From Megasphaera geminata F0357 (lineage in GTDB: Bacteria; Bacillota; Negativicutes; Veillonellales; Megasphaeraceae): 59,286 nucleotides of DNA. Below are positions 8,506 through 17,184 of the stretch, piece by piece. Location: assembly GCF_000239275.1 (NCBI RefSeq), contig NZ_JH417567.1:6510-65795 (forward strand), read 5' to 3'. The notes beneath the pieces were generated by a model. The model did not search any database. It had not been told where the DNA came from and worked only from the letters and a program-made list of their open reading frames with translations. The translations under genes were made by a program, and so were the position numbers. Numbering within the stretch: the first letter of the stretch is position 1; every line of letters starts with the position of its first letter.

Positions 8506-8574
8506 GCATATGAGATCGCATCCTTTCTTTAGGACTTAGACACTTTTATTGTAAAGCATGCGAGTCTCATATGC
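8506..8574. repeat. Imperfect inverted repeat
   Basis: GCATATGAGATCGCAT (8506-8521) and ATGCGAGTCTCATATGC (8558-8574) are inverted copies differing by one extra base, 36 bases apart. They lie in the gene-free strip between the Mod remnant and the antitoxin gene. They could be an operator, a long hairpin or a transposon end pair. Confidence 0.5.
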
Positions 8575-8584
8575 TTTTCTTTGC

Positions 8585-8623
8585 AAAAAAAGAATGCTGA
8601 AGTCAGCATCTTTCGATGCCGAC
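8585..8623 (-). terminator. Terminator-like hairpin after the Mod remnant
   Basis: The minus strand carries GTCGGCATC-GAAA-GATGCTGAC, a 9-bp stem with a tetraloop, then TTCAGCATTC and seven T residues. It stands directly after the broken methyltransferase reading frame. Confidence 0.6.
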
Positions 8624-8629
8624 CCCAAC

Positions 8630-8952
8630 ATTTATTATAGAACCTAAATTCTTCAAAATTTCAAGCCTTGGCTTCATCAATGACAACCAAGTGCTATGCT
8701 CTAAATTATCATCGTAATGCTCAAATGCTGATACCGTATTATACGGCGGATCGATATAGATACACTTAACCTGTCCTGCATACTTGCTCTCCAATGCTTT
8801 CAAGGCAAGCAGTTATCTCCGTGAATAATCATATTTTCCGTATTCCGGTCATTTGTGCAGTTGGATTTTTCTTTGTCTTCAATCAAAATCCTCGGCTCTA
8901 TTTTTATTTCTTTCTCTTTACCAAGCCAGGTAAGCTCTAACTTGTTTCCCAT
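8630..8952 (-). pseudogene. Type III restriction Mod (DNA methyltransferase) fragment
   Basis: From the ATG at 8952 (AGGAGGG upstream) the frame reads MGNKLELTWLGKEKEIKIEP and reaches NMIIHGDNCLP. A one-base shift then follows, and the frame continues LKALESKYAGQVKCIYIDPP YNT. That is the N-terminal part of a Mod-type adenine methyltransferase with motif IV DPPY. It also shows EHYDDNLEHSTWLSLMKPRL, then runs out at a terminator. The target-recognition domain and the Res subunit are absent. It begins 7 bases after the stop of the rlmD tail, suggesting one transcript. Confidence 0.75.
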
Positions 8953-8958
8953 TTTTTC

Positions 8959-9175
8959 TTATCCCTCCTGCACTATCATCCCAAAATGCTTCAGTGCATC
9001 CATGATAGCCTCTTCTTTTTCTTTCGGACACACCGGCACTACATAATTGTCCTTCTTGGATTTATTGTAATTTTCTCCAAGCTCAAGTCCACACTTCCTC
9101 TTAATTTGAGCTATATAAAGCGTTGAAACCTTAAAGCCATATTTGCCAAGGATATAATTCTTTGGTATTCTCATA
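8959..9175 (-). pseudogene. Out-of-frame C-terminal tail of RlmD
   Basis: Just past the point where rlmD stops, a different frame continues with NYILGKYGFKVSTLYIAQIK, RKCGLELGENYNKSKKDNY and VCPKEKEEAIMDALKHFGMI. This is the tail module commonly fused to RlmD in Clostridia. The two frames can be joined by a one-base change around 9160-9175. The module probably reached this position with the integrated element and is paralleled by the fragment at 6598-6766. Confidence 0.65.
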
Positions 9176-10624
9176 AGTTCCTTTATTTTCCGCCTTGGTA
9201 ACATCTTCCTCGTCAAGCTCCAATTTTACCTCAATACGGCTGTCGATATCTTTCCTGCACAAAAGTGCTACCGCCTCCACATGATGGGTCTGGGGGAACA
9301 TGTCAACAGGCCGGATTTTTTCGGTTTTGTAGCCTCTTGTTCTCATGTAGGCCAGGTCTCTTGCCAGGGTCGCCGGGTTGCACGATACGTAGACAACGCG
9401 CTTCGGTTTGACGCTTGCAATGGCGTTCAGGACTTTTTCTTCACAGCCGGCTCTGGGCGGATCGATGACAATGACATCGGGTTTTATGCCGCTTTGCAGG
9501 AGTTCCGGCAGTTTGTATGCCGCATCGCCGCACGTGAAATGGGCATTGCGGATGCCGTTGTCTTTCGCGTTTTTAACGGCATCGCGAACGGCCGGCTCGA
9601 CGATTTCTATGCCGTATACGTACCTGGCCTGTTTTGCCAGGAAGAGGGTGATCGTCCCCGTGCCGCAGTAGACGTCGACAACCGTTTCTTTGCCGGTCAA
9701 ATTCGCATAGGACAGGGCCGTTTCGTAGAGTTTTTGTGCCTGTTCACTGTTGACCTGGAAGAAGGATTGAGCCGATATGCGGAAATTCAGGTCACCGATG
9801 GAGTCGGAAATGGTCAGGCTTCCGTATATGACCTTCGTCTTATTACCCAAGATAACGTTCGTATGGCGCGTATTAATGTTTTGCATGACGCTCGTAAGGC
9901 CCGGCACTTCTTTGCGCAGCATGTGTACGAGGTCCTTCATATGCGGTACGACGGGCACGGCCGTGACGATACAGACCATGATTTCTCCCGAATGGACGCC
10001 CGTTCGTCCCATAATATGGCGGACAATACCCGTTCTCCTGTCTTCATCATAGGCGGGAATCTTATAGTCCTTCATCCACTGCCGCACGACGGGAATGATT
10101 TGATTATTTCCGTCTTTTTGTATGGGACAGGCATCGATATCAATAATACGATGAGACTTTTCAGCAAAGCAGCCGATGTGAACGGTCTTCTTTTCGCCCC
10201 CTACGGGAAGCTGCATTTTATTTCTATAGTTCCACGGCCGATCGGAACCCAAGGTCGGTAAGACGGGAATATCTTTCAGCTTACCGATATGCTCTACGGC
10301 ATCCTTCACCTGCCTCTGTTTTTCCACCAGCTGCCCTTCATAAGAAAGGTGCTGCAACTGACAGCCGCCGCAATCGGCATAGACCGGACAAGAAGGCTTC
10401 ACGCGATGAGGTGAAGCCTTCTGTATGCGCTCCGGCCGGCCGACGGCATACTGCTTTTTTACATACGTAATACGTGCCGTCACGGTTTCTCCCGGCAGGG
10501 TCCCGTCGACAAAGACCGTGAAATTTTCCACCCGTCCTACACCTTCGCCGCCTGCACCGAGCCTTACTATATCAATGGTATATGTTTTCCCCTTTTCCAC
10601 AGGGATCTTGAATTTCTCCGCCAT
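9131..10624 (-). CDS. rlmD: 23S rRNA (uracil-C5)-methyltransferase RlmD
   Basis: This 497-residue RumA/TrmA-family enzyme makes 5-methyluridine in 23S rRNA using S-adenosylmethionine. It shows an N-terminal TRAM domain (about 1-62), an iron-sulfur cysteine set (C79, C85, C88 in CPVYADCGGC and a later DACPIQ), the SAM-binding VVDVYCGTGTITLFLA, DPPRAGC, and the nucleophile cysteine in VVYVSCNPATLARDL. The ATG at 10624 has GGGAG upstream. It lies 12 bases after pdp, so it probably shares that operon. The catalytic part is intact, but the C-terminus after HHVEAVALLCR is altered: it runs into an element-derived tail that is frameshifted. Confidence 0.9.
   Translation of the reverse strand: MAEKFKIPVEKGKTYTIDIVRLGAGGEGVGRVENFTVFVDGTLPGETVTARITYVKKQYAVGRPERIQKASPHRVKPSCPVYADCGGCQLQHLSYEGQLVEKQRQVKDAVEHIGKLKDIPVLPTLGSDRPWNYRNKMQLPVGGEKKTVHIGCFAEKSHRIIDIDACPIQKDGNNQIIPVVRQWMKDYKIPAYDEDRRTGIVRHIMGRTGVHSGEIMVCIVTAVPVVPHMKDLVHMLRKEVPGLTSVMQNINTRHTNVILGNKTKVIYGSLTISDSIGDLNFRISAQSFFQVNSEQAQKLYETALSYANLTGKETVVDVYCGTGTITLFLAKQARYVYGIEIVEPAVRDAVKNAKDNGIRNAHFTCGDAAYKLPELLQSGIKPDVIVIDPPRAGCEEKVLNAIASVKPKRVVYVSCNPATLARDLAYMRTRGYKTEKIRPVDMFPQTHHVEAVALLCRKDIDSRIEVKLELDEEDVTKAENKGTYENTKELYPWQIWL
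9268..9283 (-). other. Putative attL inside rlmD
   Basis: CATGTGGAGGCGGTAGC encodes HVEAVA near the RlmD C-terminus. It matches in position and partly in sequence the motifs at 6747-6766 and 5811-5830. I read it as the near attachment site of the element scar. Confidence 0.45.
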
Positions 10625-10636
10625 GACAACTCCCGT

Positions 10637-11944
10637 CTATCCTTCTATGACTTCCCCGATTACAGACTCTTCTTCTACGTTTTTGCCCGCTTCAATGTGA
10701 AAGGCCTTACGAATGCGTTCCTCATAAGGCCTTATATCCGTACGTGCCGCAGCATAGACCGTACAGAGCGGGTCTCCTTCCGCTACGGTATCGTAAATCT
10801 CCTTATGAAGGGCAAGACCCGTATACAGCTCGATAGGGTCTTCCTTGCGGGCCCTGCCGGCGCCCAATTCCATGGCAATGGCTCCCAGGCCGCGTCCGTC
10901 GACGGCTGTAACGACACCGCTCTTTTCGGCTCGTATTTCACGCGTATTGACAGGCTCCGTCAGAGAGCGTACGCCTATAAAGGACGCATCGCCCCCCTGG
11001 GCTTCCAAAAAATCTTTGAATTTTTTAAGTCCCGAGCCGTCGTCGACATGAGCCTGTAAGATAGCCTTGCCTTCTTCTACGTTAGCCGCTTTTCCGGCGG
11101 CCTTCAGCATGTAGGCACCTATAGTGAGGACCACTGCCGTCAGCCTCTTACCGCCCGTCCCCGAAAGGACCTGAACGGCTTCGTCGATTTCCAGGCTGTT
11201 GCCGATACTCATGCCCAAGGGCGCATCCATGGACGTAAGGACGGCCGTCGTCGGTTTTCCGGCAAGTTTACCGATGCGCACCATGGCCCGGGCCAGTTCT
11301 TCAGCTTTCTTGCGAGTTTTCATAAAAGCGCCGTCGCCGTATTTTACGTCCAGGACGATGGCCTGTGCTCCGCCGGCCAGTTTTTTGCTCATTACGGAAC
11401 TTGCAATAAGGGGAATGCTCTCTACCGTTCCCGTTGTATCACGAAGAGCGTACAAGAGCTTGTCCGCCGGCGCCAGTTCCGCCGACTGGCCGATGACGGC
11501 GATGCCGATTCGATTTACTTGGTTAAAAAATTCGCCTTTTGTCAAGGATATGCGAAAGCCCGGCACGGATTCCAGTTTATCCAGAGTCCCGCCCGTAAAA
11601 CCCAGGCCTCGGCCGCTCATCTTGGCCCCCTTTACGCCTGCCGCCGCCACGAGAGGCGCCGTAATGAGGGTCGTCGTATCGGCGATGCCTCCCGTGCTGT
11701 GTTTATCTACTGTAATGCCCTTTATGGGCGACAGATCGACGACTTCCCCCGAATCGCGCATGGCCGTCGTCAATGCCGCCGTTTCTTCATCATTCATGCC
11801 CTTAAGATACACGGCCATGAGCCACGCCGCCGCCTGATAATCCGTCACGTTTCCCTGCGTATACTCTTTTATAAAGCGGTTGATTCGAAACGCGCTGTGC
11901 TCTTTACCGTCCCTTTTTTCTTCTATAAAGTCTACAGGCCACAT
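10637..11944 (-). CDS. pdp: Pyrimidine-nucleoside phosphorylase
   Basis: The 435-residue product splits uridine, deoxyuridine or thymidine with phosphate into the base and (deoxy)ribose-1-phosphate. The family signature KHSTGGIADTTTLITAPLVA, the glycine-rich MSGRGLGFTGGTLDKLES and the phosphate-binding region are intact. The length matches bacillar Pdp (about 433). It lies 3 bases after deoB, which converts the resulting sugar-1-phosphate to the 5-phosphate, so the two form a nucleoside salvage operon with rlmD. The choice of Pdp over thymidine-specific DeoA rests on length and Firmicute context. Confidence 0.88.
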   Translation of the reverse strand: MWPVDFIEEKRDGKEHSAFRINRFIKEYTQGNVTDYQAAAWLMAVYLKGMNDEETAALTTAMRDSGEVVDLSPIKGITVDKHSTGGIADTTTLITAPLVAAAGVKGAKMSGRGLGFTGGTLDKLESVPGFRISLTKGEFFNQVNRIGIAVIGQSAELAPADKLLYALRDTTGTVESIPLIASSVMSKKLAGGAQAIVLDVKYGDGAFMKTRKKAEELARAMVRIGKLAGKPTTAVLTSMDAPLGMSIGNSLEIDEAVQVLSGTGGKRLTAVVLTIGAYMLKAAGKAANVEEGKAILQAHVDDGSGLKKFKDFLEAQGGDASFIGVRSLTEPVNTREIRAEKSGVVTAVDGRGLGAIAMELGAGRARKEDPIELYTGLALHKEIYDTVAEGDPLCTVYAAARTDIRPYEERIRKAFHIEAGKNVEEESVIGEVIEG

Positions 11945-11947
11945 AGT

Positions 11948-13126
11948 CTACCTCAGTTCTGCCAAAAACGACGTGCCGAATGCCAGCGTCCCCGCGTCAA
12001 AATTATCCATAACGGTCTGTCCCAGATCCGCATAGGTTTTGCGCGTTCCCAAGTCCGTACTTTGCGTAAGGCCCGGGCTGTACACGACGAGGGGGACTTC
12101 TTCACGCGTATGGTCCGTGCCCGCCGCCGTCGGGTCGTTGCCGTGGTCGGACGTGATCAGGAGCAGTTCATCTTCCCGTAGCTGCGGCAAAAATCCACCC
12201 AACATGGCGTCGAAGTCTTCAAGGCATTGCGCATACCCGGCGGGATCGCGGCGATGACCGTACATGCTGTCAAAATCGACGAAATTGGCCATGAGAAGTC
12301 CTTCCGTGTCTCTGTGACGCAGGAGTTCACGTGTCAAAACCTCCATGTCTTCCCGATTGTTCGCCGTGTGGTAACTTTCGGTCAAATCGATATGAGCATA
12401 AATATCGCCGATTTTACCGACGCCTACGACAGCATACCCCTTTTCTTTTAAATACGAAAAGACCATCTTTCTGTCGGGCAGGCGGCTGTAGTCCTGTCTG
12501 TCGCCGGTACGGACAAATTTTCCCGGCGCGCCCACGAAGGGACGGGCAATGACGCGGCCCACTTCATACGGGCCGACGCATACTTCCTTACGCGTCACTT
12601 CGCAAATGTGATAGAGCTCGTCCAGCGGGATGACGTCCGTATGAGCGGCAATCTGAAAAACGCTGTCCGCCGACGTATAGACGATAGGATTACCCGTCTT
12701 TATGTGTTCGGGCCCGAGGCGTTCAATGATTTCCGTTCCCGACGCCACTTCATTGCCGAGCCAGTCGCAGCCGGTCTTTTCCGTAAAGGTGTCGAGCAGC
12801 TCCTGCGGAAAGGCGTCATAAAATACGGGAAAGGGATTTTCCACGGGATTACCCATAAATTCCCAGTGTCCGCTCGTCGTATCCTTGCCGTTGGAAATTT
12901 CCCGCATTCTGCCGTATGAGCCGACGACGGCCGTACCGGTCGGGCGGATATGGGCCGCCTTTTCCCAGCCGAGACGGCGCAGGTTCGGCACCTTGAGTCC
13001 GCCCGGTACAGCTTCATCAATATGTTTCAGCGTGTCCGCACCGGCATCGCCGAAGCGGTCCGCATCAGGCGCGCCGCCGGCGCCGACACTGTCCGTAACG
13101 ATAACGACAATCCGTTTAAATTTCAT
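11948..13126 (-). CDS. deoB: Phosphopentomutase
   Basis: The 392-residue enzyme interconverts ribose- or deoxyribose-1-phosphate and the 5-phosphate using a two-manganese site of the alkaline phosphatase superfamily. It shows the metal-binding VIVTDSVGAGGAPDA at the N-terminus, the phosphorylated-threonine region GKDTTSGHWEFMG and the C-terminal LLITSDHGNDPTAAGTDHTR. I chose the ATG at 13126 because GGAGGCGGGACA precedes it; an upstream in-frame codon at 13171 adds unrelated residues. It is the first gene of the salvage operon. Confidence 0.92.
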   Translation of the reverse strand: MKFKRIVVIVTDSVGAGGAPDADRFGDAGADTLKHIDEAVPGGLKVPNLRRLGWEKAAHIRPTGTAVVGSYGRMREISNGKDTTSGHWEFMGNPVENPFPVFYDAFPQELLDTFTEKTGCDWLGNEVASGTEIIERLGPEHIKTGNPIVYTSADSVFQIAAHTDVIPLDELYHICEVTRKEVCVGPYEVGRVIARPFVGAPGKFVRTGDRQDYSRLPDRKMVFSYLKEKGYAVVGVGKIGDIYAHIDLTESYHTANNREDMEVLTRELLRHRDTEGLLMANFVDFDSMYGHRRDPAGYAQCLEDFDAMLGGFLPQLREDELLLITSDHGNDPTAAGTDHTREEVPLVVYSPGLTQSTDLGTRKTYADLGQTVMDNFDAGTLAFGTSFLAELR

Positions 13127-13226
13127 TGTCCCGCCTCCTTCAAAACAATCCGGGTATATCGAAATATTCAAATTAAGCAGCTACTGCCGACGATCCCCGC
13201 CGCCGTCTTCTTTTTTAACAATGCCG

Positions 13227-14609
13227 TTATCTACACAGGACACTGTTAAAGAGATATTTTAATATGTTAAATCCTTTCTCCAGCTCTTCCACACTGTCCG
13301 GCGAACAGACGGCCACGCGCAGGGCGGATTGTTTTATCATGCCGCCTACGAAAAAGCGTTCCGCGCAAAGCACTTCCAGTCCATGTTCTCCGGCAAGCCT
13401 TTCAAATTCATACCCGCTCCGTCCTTCCGGCAACGGTATCCATTGAAACAAAGCATGCGGATTGTCGGACGTATATTCAGGAAAAAACGTATAATAAAGA
13501 GCGTTGCGTTCTTTTGACAATTCATTTTTCCGTTTAATGATTTCTTCCGCATCCCCGCTCAAAATAAGTTCATCGGCAATTTCAGCATTAAACGGCGGGA
13601 TGTGGACATTTATACTGTTGAAAGCGAGCAAAATCTCTTTAATAAAACGATCCGGCACAACCATATAGGCAACGCGCAGCCCTGTAAATAAAGCTTTTGA
13701 CAGCCCGTGCACGTAAACCGTGTTCTCAGGGATCAGCGTAACTAACGGAGGCAACGGACTGCCGCCTGTAAACGCATATGTATCATCTTCAATTAAAAGA
13801 AGCCGATACTTCACGATAATTTCAACCAGAGCGGCCCGCCGCTTCGGGCTTAATGTGACGCCGGTCGGGTTATTGGACACGGGAATGAGGTAGATACCCT
13901 TAATCCGGCACTGCCCGCACTTTTTCAGCAGATCATCGGGACGTATTCCTTCATTATCGGACAGTAAGGGCACAAGCTCAATCTTGAACCGATGAGCCAA
14001 GGCAATAAAATTTATATACGTGAACGAATCCACAGCGATTTTATCGCCCGCCTGAAATACGGTCAAAAAAAGAAGTACCAAGGCATTCTGCGTTCCGTAA
14101 GTTAAAAAAATATTTTTTTCAGAGACGTTAAGAAAATATTTCTTCAACCAATACTGGGCCGTTTCTTTAAACCGCCCGCCGTCGGCAACAGTATTACCTC
14201 TCAACAGTTTATCAACAGACTGTCTTTGCAAAAGCCGTCCGGCCGCGTCGGATACTATGGAATTTAATTGCCTATACGGCCGCAGATTCCCGAAAGGAAT
14301 AAGCGACCTGTTTTTCAGTAATCCCAGCGGCGTTACTTTATTGGGAGCTACAAAAGTCCCCTTCCCGATAACCGCATAAATAAGGCCTTTTCGCTCACAG
14401 ATCTTAAACGCTCTTGTAACGGTGCTTAAATTAATATCCAGGAAATCCGCCAATTCCCGCTGCGGCGGCAATTGCGTCCCGGCACTCAAGTATCCTCCGG
14501 CAATATCTGTCTCCAAGAGCGTAGCCAGGCTAAGATACAGCGGCGCCTGCAACCGTTTTTTATCAGGTTTCCAGGTCATGGGATAATATTCAAACGAATT
14601 GACCGGCAT
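13227..14609 (-). CDS. MocR-type GntR regulator with aminotransferase domain
   Basis: The 460-residue protein joins a GntR winged helix (about residues 18-85: QLPPQRELADFLDINLSTV, then KGTFVAP) to a fold-type I aminotransferase domain. The PLP lysine is in VYVHGLSKALFTGLR, and the cofactor-contact aspartate region is LLLIEDDTYAF. MocR regulators sense PLP, amino acids or related ligands. It is transcribed away from a MATE exporter gene, 122 bases apart, so that exporter is the likely target. AAATTGT-type repeats lie in the shared intergenic region. Confidence 0.85.
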   Translation of the reverse strand: MPVNSFEYYPMTWKPDKKRLQAPLYLSLATLLETDIAGGYLSAGTQLPPQRELADFLDINLSTVTRAFKICERKGLIYAVIGKGTFVAPNKVTPLGLLKNRSLIPFGNLRPYRQLNSIVSDAAGRLLQRQSVDKLLRGNTVADGGRFKETAQYWLKKYFLNVSEKNIFLTYGTQNALVLLFLTVFQAGDKIAVDSFTYINFIALAHRFKIELVPLLSDNEGIRPDDLLKKCGQCRIKGIYLIPVSNNPTGVTLSPKRRAALVEIIVKYRLLLIEDDTYAFTGGSPLPPLVTLIPENTVYVHGLSKALFTGLRVAYMVVPDRFIKEILLAFNSINVHIPPFNAEIADELILSGDAEEIIKRKNELSKERNALYYTFFPEYTSDNPHALFQWIPLPEGRSGYEFERLAGEHGLEVLCAERFFVGGMIKQSALRVAVCSPDSVEELEKGFNILKYLFNSVLCR

Positions 14610-14621
14610 GAATCTTTCCTC

Positions 14622-14707
14622 TAAATTGTCCTGCCTACAATTTTACGGGCACGGAAAAAACAATTTCTCTTTATAATAACAGTAATAGAATTGTACGCCT
14701 AAATTGT
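14622..14707. promoter_or_regulatory. Intergenic operator-like AAATTGT repeats
   Basis: Between the MocR gene and the MATE gene there is an inverted pair TAAATTGT / ACAATTTTA (14622-14645) and a direct pair GAATTGT / AAATTGT (14688-14707). A TATAAT (14672-14677) for the rightward promoter lies between them. MocR proteins usually bind such repeats; the assignment is inference. Confidence 0.5.
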
Positions 14708-14731
14708 ATCATACCGAAAAGGGGAAAATAA

Positions 14732-16048
14732 ATGACCGATTTAACCGAAGGAAATGAATTAAAGACCATACTGTACTTTTCCGTCCCTATCTTTCTGGGA
14801 AACATATTTGAACAGTTATACAATGTAACGGATGCCGCCATTGTCGGGAATTTTATAGGTACGGAAGGTCTTGCCGCTGTCGGCGCCGGCGCTCAAATAG
14901 TCACGTTAACCGTATTTCTTTCCACAGGTATTTCAATCGGGGCAAGCGTGTTTATTTCCCGGCTCTACGGCTCGAAGCAATTTGAGGATATGAAGGAAGT
15001 GCTTGACACAAATTTGATCTTTACGGTACTGTTGGCCTTTATTCTGACCGTTTTGGGGATCCGCTGTTCCACGATCTTTTTAAAATGGTTAAGTGTCCCT
15101 CCGTCTCTGTTGTCCGATGCGGATACGTACTTAAAAATTATTTTTTCAGGACTGGTCCCGCTTTTTGCGTATAATACGCTGGCTAACAGTTTAAGAGGGG
15201 TCGGCGACTCCAAAACACCGACTTATATTCTAATAAGCTCCGTCTGCTTAAACGCTTTTTTAGACATCATTTTTATTGCCGTGTTCCGTTACGGCACTGC
15301 CGGCGCCGCCATAGCGACCGTACTGGCCCAGCTCTTTTCTTTTATCACTTGTTTACTCTATATGAATCGAAAATATCCGGAACTGGCGCTCCATATATTT
15401 CACTTAAAATGGAACCTGAGGAAATTATGCTCATCGTTAGCTGTCGGCATACCCGCCATGCTGCAGCAAACTTTTATCGGTTTCGGCTTTCTCGTCATTC
15501 AATTTCTGGTCAACAGTTTCGGAACAACGGCTATCGCGGCGTATACGGCGGCCTCTAAAGTAGATACTATCGCGGAAATGCCGGCCGTAAACCTCGGGCA
15601 GGCTCTGATGAATTTTACGGCGCAGAACAACGGCGCGGGAAAACCCGAGCGAATCCAAAAAGGAGGGAAGAACACCTTAGTTCTTTCAGTCATTATATCC
15701 GTTTGCACTTCGATTATCGTTTATATTTTTTCACCGCTGTTCATCTCTATTTTCGACCGGAATGCGGCAGTTATACAAATCGGCCGGCAATATTTGCATA
15801 TCGTGTCCGTCTTTTACTTAATTTTCGGCGCGATGCAGGTGCTTAACGGATTATTACTGGGTTACGGGAAATCGGTACTGCCTTTGATCGCCTCCATCAC
15901 CACATTCTGTCTTCTCCAGGTTCCCCTGGCCGTCCTGTTATCCCGCACCTCACTGGGTTTTAACGGCATCTGGCTGGCCACGCCGTTCGGCTGGACGGCA
16001 GGGTTTCTGATGCGTTTAATTTATTTCCGCTATATTTCAAAAAAATAA
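14732..16048 (+). CDS. MATE family efflux transporter
   Basis: The 438-residue product has about twelve hydrophobic segments and the duplicated MATE architecture. It opens TEGNELKTILYFSVPIFLGN and shows EQLYNVTDAAIVGNFIGTE, and the second half repeats with AIAAYTAASKVDTIAEMPA. MATE proteins export drugs or metabolites using sodium or proton gradients across the cytoplasmic membrane. The ATG follows GGGG by 7 bases. It is one of few plus-strand genes and is probably controlled by the divergent MocR regulator. The substrate is unknown. Confidence 0.88.
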   Translation: MTDLTEGNELKTILYFSVPIFLGNIFEQLYNVTDAAIVGNFIGTEGLAAVGAGAQIVTLTVFLSTGISIGASVFISRLYGSKQFEDMKEVLDTNLIFTVLLAFILTVLGIRCSTIFLKWLSVPPSLLSDADTYLKIIFSGLVPLFAYNTLANSLRGVGDSKTPTYILISSVCLNAFLDIIFIAVFRYGTAGAAIATVLAQLFSFITCLLYMNRKYPELALHIFHLKWNLRKLCSSLAVGIPAMLQQTFIGFGFLVIQFLVNSFGTTAIAAYTAASKVDTIAEMPAVNLGQALMNFTAQNNGAGKPERIQKGGKNTLVLSVIISVCTSIIVYIFSPLFISIFDRNAAVIQIGRQYLHIVSVFYLIFGAMQVLNGLLLGYGKSVLPLIASITTFCLLQVPLAVLLSRTSLGFNGIWLATPFGWTAGFLMRLIYFRYISKK

Positions 16049-16113
16049 GCCGTTTATTTTACCGCCAGTTATGATACAAAGCCGTAACACGACTGTCCGG
16101 CGTTTTCCGCCTT

Positions 16114-16659
16114 TTATAATCCGGGTAAATACTTACGCGCCTTCTGAAAGCAGGCAATGGTCTTGGCATCGATGATTTCGTCGGCGTCGATCATGGCTTC
16201 CACTTCCTGTGGCGTATAGTATTCGATATTCATAAATTCATCTTCATCAAGATGCTGCATTCCCTTTTTCAAATTCCGGGCAAGATAGAAATAAATTTTT
16301 TCATTACAGAACCCGGGTGATGTGTAACTGTAGCCGAGTGAGATGAGTTCTCCCGTAACGCCGGCTTCTTCTTCCAGTTCACGGGCGGCGCAACAATCGG
16401 GCGATTCACCGTCCCGGTCGATTTTTCCGGCCGGGATTTCCAGCATGACCGTACCGGCGGCATAGCGATATTGGCGCACAAGGATAATTTTACCGTCCTC
16501 CGTTACCGGCATGATCGCACAAGCTCCTTTGTGCCAGACCACCTCACGCGTCGAGGTCCTGTCCGTACCGTTAATGCGGACCGTATCCACTGTCACATGC
16601 AGGATATTCCCGTCCATAATTTCCTTACGCTCTATCATTTTTTCACTGCTGATACTCAT
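16114..16659 (-). CDS. NUDIX hydrolase, ADP-ribose pyrophosphatase type
   Basis: The 181-residue product carries the Nudix box (GESPDCCAARELEEEAGVTG) and the flanking KIILVRQYRYAAGTVMLEIP typical of ADP-ribose pyrophosphatases (NudF-like). These split ADP-ribose to AMP and ribose-5-phosphate. I start it at the ATG at 16659, preceded by GGGGGAG; a longer frame to 16794 runs into dut. It follows dut at the end of the pnp-dut run. Confidence 0.82.
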   Translation of the reverse strand: MSISSEKMIERKEIMDGNILHVTVDTVRINGTDRTSTREVVWHKGACAIMPVTEDGKIILVRQYRYAAGTVMLEIPAGKIDRDGESPDCCAARELEEEAGVTGELISLGYSYTSPGFCNEKIYFYLARNLKKGMQHLDEDEFMNIEYYTPQEVEAMIDADEIIDAKTIACFQKARKYLPGL

Positions 16660-16735
16660 TTTTTTATTCTCCCCCTGTAAAAAAAGACGCCTGCCGCAGT
16701 ACACATCATACTGCAGCGCGCCTTTTTCAGCTCTC

Positions 16736-17181
16736 CTATTTTCCCGTGCTGCCGATGCCGCCGGTACGTATCCCCGCGGCACTGTCATCGTCAACAGTAA
16801 GGTATTTCATGAAAATGCCCTGGCCGATACGTTCCCCCTTTTCAACGTGGTACGGTGTATCTGCCGTATTGTAATACGCAATCATATGTGCCCTTCATTG
16901 TCGGGATTGTTGTAGTAATCGCTGTCTACGATACCCGTACCGTTTGCCAGCATAAGCCCCTGCTTGAAGGCCAGTCCGGAGCGGATGAAAATCGACAGGT
17001 ACTCGTCTTCTTCCATATACGCTTTCAATCCCGTCGGCACGACCGTAACCGCATGCGGTACGAGGACGACGGAAGCGGCCGCTTCCAGGTCATAACCGGC
17101 GCTGGCTTTTGTCTTACGCTGAGGAACGGTAATCCCCCGGCCGGCATAAGCCGTAACGATTTCAAATCCTCTTTGTCTCAT
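16736..17181 (-). CDS. dut: dUTPase, with a one-base frameshift
   Basis: Across one frame change this is a complete dUTP pyrophosphatase of about 148 residues, which removes dUTP and supplies dUMP. Motifs are ASAGYDLEAA, then IRSGLAFKQGLMLANG and GIVDSDYYNNPDNEGHI in the first frame. MIAYYNTADTPYHVEKGERI, GQGIFMKYLTVDDDSAAG and the phosphate-contact tail RTGGIGSTGK follow in the second. The break is at about 16883-16887, where ATATG would read through as ATAATG. Since both halves are perfectly conserved, a sequencing error is more likely than mutation. It starts 3 bases after pnp, suggesting co-transcription. Confidence 0.85.
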
Positions 17182-17184
17182 AGC

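Noticed and set aside
9281-10261. Long plus-strand reading frame opposite rlmD
   Set aside because: It is antisense to a well-conserved methyltransferase and shows no family pattern or ribosome site.
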